Source: Conus ventricosus
Taxonomy: Eukaryota; Mollusca; Gastropoda; Neogastropoda; Conidae
Direction of reading: 5' to 3'
NCBI GenBank assembly: GCA_018398815.1
Contig: CM031604.1
Span: 51,902,365 to 51,966,364 of the forward strand
Length of the DNA stretch: 64,000 bases
Shown piece by piece: positions 39,601 through 48,331 of this stretch (its first letter is position 1; each line of letters begins with the position of its first letter). The notes under the pieces are model-generated. The model worked only from the letters and a program-made list of their open reading frames with translations. It made no database searches and had not been told where the DNA came from. The position numbers were made by a program, and so were the translations under genes.

Positions 39601-42600
39601 TCAACATCATAGTCAAAACAGAAATTTTTATCATCATAATGAAATATCTTTCAGTCTGCCCACAGAATCTACATGAAACTATACTACCATAACCATCTTG
39701 CAGTTCTCCCACTGAAGACTACAGAAAATGATCATCATCATGATATTAACCACTTTATTGTCCTCCAAAAGAAGACTACAGAAAATCATGGTCATCATTA
39801 TCATGATAACCTTGTGGCCCTCAAACAGAACACTATAGAAAATGATCATCATCATAAAATGATCATCATCATCATGGGATTAATCACTTTCTGGTACTCC
39901 CACAGAAGTCTACAGAAAATTATCACCATCATGAAATTAATCACCTTGCGGTCTCCAACAGAAAACAATATACAATTATCATTATCATTCTCAGAATCAG
40001 CCTGCAGTCCTCTCCATGTGAAGTCTACAGAAAATTATTATCATCAGTATCATAATTACCTTGCGGTCTTCCAACATAAGCTTACAGATCATTATCATCA
40101 TTATCATAATCACCTGGCAGTCCTAAAAAAAAAAGATTACAGAAAATTACCATCATAATTAATGCAATCAATCTTCTGTCATAGTCATCCCCAAGAAATC
40201 GCATGAAGATTGTTATCATCATCATAATCAATCATCCTGCAGTCTTCTCAAAGATGTCTAAAGAAATATATCACCATCATCATTACAGTCATCTTAGATG
40301 AATCATCAAACAGTCCTTCCAATGAGCTCTACAAAAAGCAAAAAACAAACAACAAAAATCACATGAACAAACAAAAAACAAAAACATACTTAGATCCTAA
40401 TGAATCCTCTTACAGCTGTCCCAAACACATCTAAAGAAGACAATCATCATAATAAGAAAAACATTTAGAGCACATTATCATCGTAATAAAAACAACAAAA
40501 ATTTTTTGCAGTCCTCCAGAAAATTCTGAAGAAATGATCATCTTCAACAGAATAATCAATCAGTTCACTTAAGTTCACATGACTGTGTCTTCCAAAAAGA
40601 AAAGATTACAAAACTGATATTAAACACACACACACAAAAATGGTATGGAAAATCAGGCTGATCAGGTGAAAAACCAGACATGAAAGCACGAGTCAAATTG
40701 GTCGGAAGCACTGGAACAATTGCCTCAGACATCAACAATATATGACATCCATAAAGAACATCAACACAATTTTTCTTTTCTCATTCTTTTCTCATCTGAA
40801 TAAAACCAACAAAGTACTGAAAGTTCAGTACACAAGTGCAGAATCTCATGCTAATGTTTCTTAGGAGAGAGCATTTCTGCAGTAACTGCAAGCTCCACTC
40901 TAAACAACTTTTAAAACAGTTCTTTTACATATTTTCATCAAGTATTCCCATTGACAAAAATGATGAATTTCATAACTTTTGATTTATTTCACAGTTTCAG
41001 GCAGTTAATATGTGATGTGTTTTTTTGACAGAAAACAATCATCGGCACTTCCGCCTTATCAGCTTGATCTACAGCACCCAGGGCACTGACAGGTTTCACA
41101 CACAGCAAGAATCATGCACCTTGCAGTCAGAGGCACTTTAGGCCACCAAAAAGAAAAAGAAAAAGAGTCATTGTCATTAAAGCAACAAGACTGACTCCCC
41201 TTCTTTTCCTGCCATTTCCCTTGGGTTTTGTTGGTAATAAAATTTTTTTTAAAAAAAGACTACAACAAAACTGGAGGGCACCTGTTACTACAAAGAAAGA
41301 ACTGTTGCTATTCGATCTTCTGCTGAACCCTCAGAGGGGAGGGGGCATTAATTTTCATCACCTCCAGTAGCTTTTGTTACAAAGTGGACTGTTGCACACA
41401 CAGTGCAGAAATAGAATATGGAAATTTCTGACCAAGGACAAAGGTCTAGATATAAAAAAGAACACTTGTTTATTTGGGAGTGTCAACTACCAAGCATGTC
41501 AGCCATTAAAAAAAAAGACAAAAAGAAAAAAAAAGATTAAATCTACCTATCAGCCAAATTTCTTCAGGTCCCGTTACCTTTAACTTACCCTAGATTGGCT
41601 AAATCTATGCATAAAACAGATTTCATTTATTTCTGGAGTGAAGGCCTTGTAAATGTTTTACCAAGTCAGTGGAAAAAGAAACCCTTTCTTGTTTATTATC
41701 TACCTTGTTCATACACAGTTGAAAAAATTACACAGAGTATTTTATTTGCTGTGGAAAAGAGCAATCCCTGCCATATCAATGACATTTTGCTCACTAAAAC
41801 AAGCAAACAAACAACAATCCCAGTGTGACCACTGACCAGGGTAACTTTCCACAGGAGCAGCAGGACTTTCTTCATGGAGAAATGGGTCAATGACATTTTG
41901 CTCACTAAAACAAAAAAACAAAAACAACAAAGAACAACCCCTGTGTGACCACTGACGAGGATAACCTTCCACAGGAGCAACAGGACTTTCTTCATGGAGA
42001 AGTGAGTCAATGACATTTTGCACACTAAAACAAACAAAGAAGAAGCAATCCTGGTGTGACCACTGACCAGGGTAACCTTCCACAGGAGCAGCAGGACTTT
42101 CTTCATGGGGAAGTGGGGGGCACTGCCGCTGCAGAAGCGGGTGACCATGGTGAAAAGGATGATGGCCAGGGGGTCTTCTCCCAGCATGGGCTGACCTGGA
42201 ACACCACCACCCCTGCTCTATCACCTGGGGTGCACAGTCTCTTTCAAAAGGTTGGCCTACAGTTAGTGGCACATACTTCAAGAGCACGACACCCCTATAT
42301 CTCCTCCCTCCCTTGTGCCATTTCTTCACAAGCTGGCCAAACTTTTGCATACTTATCTGGCGATATAGCTACCCATTTGAACTGCTATACTTCACTGTGA
42401 TATCTTACATCACAAACTGGACATCAATGCAATGAATCACCACACAACTATTTCTGAAGAGATTAGCCAAAAATATATGCATCTTGAATACTATTCCTGA
42501 AACTGTTTCTTAAATCATCTTTATACTGGCATGCTATCAGCCAAAACACAAAAGTAACATGAACGTTAATTCAAGGTGTTCACCAAAGTTAAACCTGAAG

Positions 42601-43658
42601 ATTTATGAAAATAAAAGTACTGAAATGTGGCAGAGGCTGAGGGCTGCTTGGGCCCCGGCAGTGCACAAGGGCAGCACCCCTATCAGGACAATGCTCCCCC
42701 TGAAGCTGAGCACATCTGAAGAACCTAAAGCAGTCCAGAGGCATATTCTGCACTCTTATATCAGTGGTAGTTCAGCTGTTTCCTGGATTTTGCAGAAGAT
42801 AGACCTACTCTTCAGAGAGTACCATTTCTTTTCAAAAACTTACATACGGTCTTACTAACGGCCACATCACATAAAAGATGGGCTGATGTAACTCCAATCA
42901 CTGAAATTAAGCAGGGTAATGCATAAGTGACCTGGATAGGTGTCTGCTTGGAAACACTGAGTACTGTTGCCTTGTTTCTCACTTAGTAAGCACTAGGGAC
43001 ATATTTTGGTTAGGCATTTGTTAACAGATGTGGTGCGGCATATGGACCAGTCCGAATGTAGCAGCCCTTCCCTGGAAGACAACCTGAAACTGTGAAGCTG
43101 TGTATACATAGCAGGTTACTTATTTCCCTTCATGGGTAAAAATACAATTCTACTCCAATAAAAATGAACTAGTTCATAAATGGTTACAATGTAATGCACA
43201 ACATTAATTACAACTAGACTATACTGCAATCAGATGTATTATCAATACTAGTCTATACAATTATAACTCACTAAATAACATGGCATCACTATTTTAAAAA
43301 AAATATCAATATGGGATGCTAGAATCACGGTGGAAAAATCCCACATATGTCATGGAAAAAAAACACACAGAAAAAGTATGTTTATTATCATTATTCTTGT
43401 GTGTCTATGACATAAGATGTGAATCAAACTGGTATCGTCAATACTGTTTTCTTGTTTATTCTTACAAGCACAAAACTGTGAAATTATGCAGTCATTCGAC
43501 TTTGAAACTTCTAAATACTTTTATCACTACCATTACTATTATCATCAGGATTATTCACATCATTATAAGTAGTACTGTTGTTGTTTTCTTCTAAAAATCA
43601 AACACTCTTGAAATAAATTCTGCCAACAATTTCAAATCACTACATCATAAATGTATGT

Positions 43659-43718
<60 letters not shown>

Positions 43719-43880
43719 CAATGATCTCAGTCATGATTTTCAGTCATGAAAAGCCCTTTAGGTTAGGCTGTCATAGAGACAATCCAAGTTTTTTCACCTT
43801 ATACAGACAAAAAAAACCAAAAACGAACCCATTTATGTCAAGCTGGGAAGCTCGAAGGAATATGACTGTGTGTGTGTGTG

Positions 43881-43914
<34 letters not shown>

Positions 43915-46900
43915 AGAGTGTGTGCGTGTGTCTATGGCAGGGGGTGGTGTAAGATGGATGGGATTTCTTCTGGGGGAGTGGAGTATGTTTTGAGAGTGGG
44001 TATTGGGAACAACAAACTTCCAGGTTAATGTCAGATGCCACTGACCAGTGCTCTCATCAACAGCATGGCTTCTCTTAGTGACTGTGTTAAACTTACCAAG
44101 ATCAACACAAACAGGGACCTCTACAAGACTTTGCCATCACAACTTGTACTGTGTGCTGGTTCAATGTGAACATGCTCAATTCCCAGCACAATAAAACTGT
44201 TCTACCACAGTTACACATCCTGCACAAATTTTTGATTTTGTGGCTGGCTGGCATGATCAATCTTTCCTTCACTTTTGATTTCTTTCACGCACATGCTCAG
44301 ATGATCAACTTTCCACATTACTGACTTTAGAGTTTCTGACGAATGTTAGATTTCACCGTCATCTTTTCTATTTAGCCAGTCCTTCCCATTTGTAATAGAT
44401 GCTGGTATGAACTGAATCCACATTAAAGTTTTCTTTCACACATGGCATTATGAAAACTACTAATTTTTTTTTTTTTTTTTTTTTTTTTGCTTTCCCATCT
44501 TCTGTGTCACCTCAGTGGCAGTGCACCCACGCCGCTCATTCCGACACCCCGTCCACAGCCACAGCACAGTCAGTCCCGCCGCGGCCCCAGCACCGGCAAT
44601 CCACATGGAGCAGTCAATGTCAAGTCGTCAAGAGGCAACCCACCAGCACTTTGGTAGTGTTCAACGGTGCCTGTTCTGATCCAACATACGCAGGACACCA
44701 CCTACCAAGCCCCTACTGATGATAATAACTGCTTAGTTATGGAGCCGGCATGAGTGTGCTCTCCCTCCAGAGGGCGTCACCACGTCCATCCAACGACAAC
44801 CCCCATGGACTCACCGACACCGTTGACCCCAACGGAATCAAACCAAGGCCACAGACGTGGAGAGAACATCAAAACTGAGGTTACCATGAGAGCCGGGCAT
44901 GAAGGGCGACAGGATTTGAGACTTTTTTTATGCTGACCGATGAGAATGAGGATGATGAAGATGATGCTAAGGATTTCCATTTTCGGTCTGAGACTGCATA
45001 ACAGGGCTGTACTCTATGCTTCCTTTCATAATATATCCGGCATCAACCAGGTCCGAGAGATACAGATACCTGCAGTGTTGGTCAGGAAATTTGAGCAACA
45101 CTCTCAGAGACATATCCATTAAGTGGATGAAACTCTATGTGGTCCCAGTCTTCCCAATTGAGCCTGCAGCAAACTCAATTCTGGGTAAGAGTTGGAGCAG
45201 AAAAATCCCACATGACTCTAATGGGAATCAAACCCACGACCTCCCAACCGGGAGTCCATGACACTAACCACTTCGCCATGGCGGCTGGTTAAAAACTACA
45301 TATCATTGTGAATGCAAAATTCACACAAGGGTCAAGTCATTCCTCTTGCAATCGGACTGGAAACAAGCATCAACCAAAGGGATTTCACCTGCCAAAAGAA
45401 TGCTTCCAGTTTGGGTGAACAAAAAACTCTATTCCATGCAACAAGTGCAAACATGATGCACAGACCGAGTTGTTTTTGTTAATTAATATAAATGCATATC
45501 CCAGGACAATTTTATTAAAACTGATCTACATCTACAGACTGAAAAGTTTAATCCTTGATCCGCAGCTAAGGATATGAACTCCTTGAGAGAAAAAAGAACA
45601 GTTAAAAATCACTGCTGACATTGATCATTTTGTTGTTATGAATGTAGCTGGTTTTCAGCAAACGAAGAAAGCACAGGTTTTTCCATCATGATAGAACATG
45701 TGTAAAAAGGGGCAGTGGACACGCCCGAGAGATCATGAATAACCAAGATTAAGAGAAAAAAAAAGTGGAGTTGTCATTATCCCAATTAACATAACGGGTC
45801 CATGTAAAAAAATAATCTAGACTTAATACTGATGAAACGTTCGCTAATTTCTTGTCATAAAAAGATTTACACCGAACATGTCTGAAATACTCACCAATCT
45901 CTTGTCGGAAGGGATCCCTTACTTGCTTATCTTCTTCACTTTCCTCTTCTTTAGGAGTGCGCAATGTCTCCACCACCGTGTACAGGACATTCAGAATGCA
46001 TCTGTGCACAACAGCAGCCATTGTATGTCAATCATATGTTTATATGCTCAGCTCGCAAACTTAAGGATACAACAAAGCCTGTCCACAGTTTCTCTCAGCA
46101 ACAGATTACTTTTCATGATGGGTTCCATTTTTCAGAACTATGCTGTATATTGCATGACAACAAGAAAGAAAAAAGATCTATATCTATTAGAAAAAGATAC
46201 ATAGATATACTGATAGATAAGACCGATATACAGATATACATAAAAATATCTATAATTATCTATCTCTGTCTCTCCCTCTGTCTCTCAAACTATCCACCCA
46301 CCCACCAACCCATCCAATCTTATCTTGTCTTACTTAAAAATCTAATCTTATCTATCAATCAAAAACAAATTCTATAAATCTGTCTCTCTCTTTCTCTCAC
46401 AAAAGAAGATCAGTACACAAGTTAAAGTTTAGTAATTCCACATGGCCCCTACTTCTGCATACTCCTTTATCTAATGCATAACAATGCCCTGAAAGTAAAA
46501 GTTGACATAAAAAGATTTCTCAATGTACATGGTGTCAGATGACCCTTATCACAGAGGATTAAGGGAGTAAAATTGAAGTTCATGCGTCACCTCTTGGGCC
46601 ACTACCTGCACTATCACTCAATCCAGTTTTCTCCTCAGTGAAGACACAACATCTACAATGACAGACACATTGATGTGGGACCTTACCTCAGCTCTCGACT
46701 GTCAGCCACAGACACTGCTGGCTTTCTCAGAGCTGATGTGGCTGCCGCCGTGTTCCTGCAACACAGGCATGCACACCTTCAAACTTGAGACTGTCATTTT
46801 TATCTACTGCACCAACACAAGTTCTGAAACTAGAGTACACATCAGGATTTGATGTTTGCTATTCATATTTGTGCAGCCGAGAGGAAAATGGCAATGTAAG

Positions 46901-48279
46901 AGCCATTTGAAAGCCATGAGTGATGGCTTTAATTTAAAGTCTTTTTTTTTTTTTAAAGCACACTTCACTGTGCTGCATGATGCCTCTTCAAAGGTCCGAG
47001 AACTACAAAGTTTGGATTTTTATTAATTTAAGAGTTTAAATTACTGACACACACATTTTCTCCTGTAGAAATGTGACATACTTACTCCAGTTCCATGCCC
47101 AGGAGCTCCACAAAGGAGTTGAAGATGCCAAATTCATAAACTAGTCGAGCGTTCTTCTGCACCTGCTCCAGGTGTTCCTCATCAGAATCAACCTCTCCAA
47201 ACACACCTGTCAAAACATAACCAGAAAGGTTAATACATTCAAGACAATATGATTATGAACGAAAAATTCCACAGCATGCCTTTATAACTCACACCTGTAA
47301 ATAAAGACAATATGATTATGAAAAAGAAATTCCACAGCATGCACACCTGTCAAAACATAAAACAGAAAAGTTGATACAAATCAAGACATTCTGATATTAT
47401 GAAAAAACAACAACAAACATTCATTCATCACAGTATACTTTCATCAGCCCATAAAAAAAAACAAAAAACAAACGAACATCAGCCCATACAACAAAACAGT
47501 ACAGACACAGGGAAGCAAGCCCAGTCACCTTGAACGAGGTACAGAATAGCCTGCATGGCCACCATACGTCTCTCCCTCTCTGCCACCTCCAGCATGTTCT
47601 GCAGCGTCACCAGGAAGCGTTTCTGTTCCGCCAGGCTGGCCGTGATCCATCGGGGCAGTCCTGTCCACATCACAGGTGAAAAAGCTCAGGGTCAAAGCAT
47701 GTACTTCATCCGCCCAAAAAACACAAGAGAACAACACAATAACAAAAAAAAAGAAAAAGAAAAACAGATAAAAAAAAAGAAGAAATATTTACCGACGCTC
47801 AGCAATCTAGAAAGACTACTGCAAACGTAGCTTTGTGAAATGTCCACTTTAACCTTTCACTGTAACGTTGATGACAACATCTGGATGGACTTTCTAATGC
47901 ACATCATTTATAACCACTGGAATAAGCTATGAATCAGTAAGGCACTAATGTCATGTATGAAGGTTCATACAAAAAGAAAGCTTAATTACTGAGGATAAGC
48001 TTCGCTCAAATTTTACCCAGCTCACTATATATTCAACCCACTTTTGGCAAACCGATCTGGCTACAAGTACACTAGAAACTCACGACTGAATACCCAATGC
48101 ATACACACTTTTAAAATAACATGTTTCTCAACAAAACACATTGCAGAAACTCAAAATTACCATGTGCTTTGGACAGCTCCTCATAGCTGCACTGTGTGTG
48201 AACAAATTCACAGTCTTCTGTGTAGCTGTACAGTTCTGTGCAAAAAAATAAAACAAAACAACAGACACACACACACACA

Positions 48280-48331
<52 letters not shown>

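Noticed and set aside
42848..42972. A functional 5S rRNA gene
   Set aside because: Too diverged from 5S and followed by a SINE tail.
45215..45290. A functional tRNA gene
   Set aside because: A and B boxes are present, but it is the head of a retroposon with poly(A) and target duplications, and a clean cloverleaf acceptor stem is not evident.
47525..47737. 70-codon Gly/Glu-rich frame on the - strand
   Set aside because: Shadow of STRIP exon 3 in another frame.
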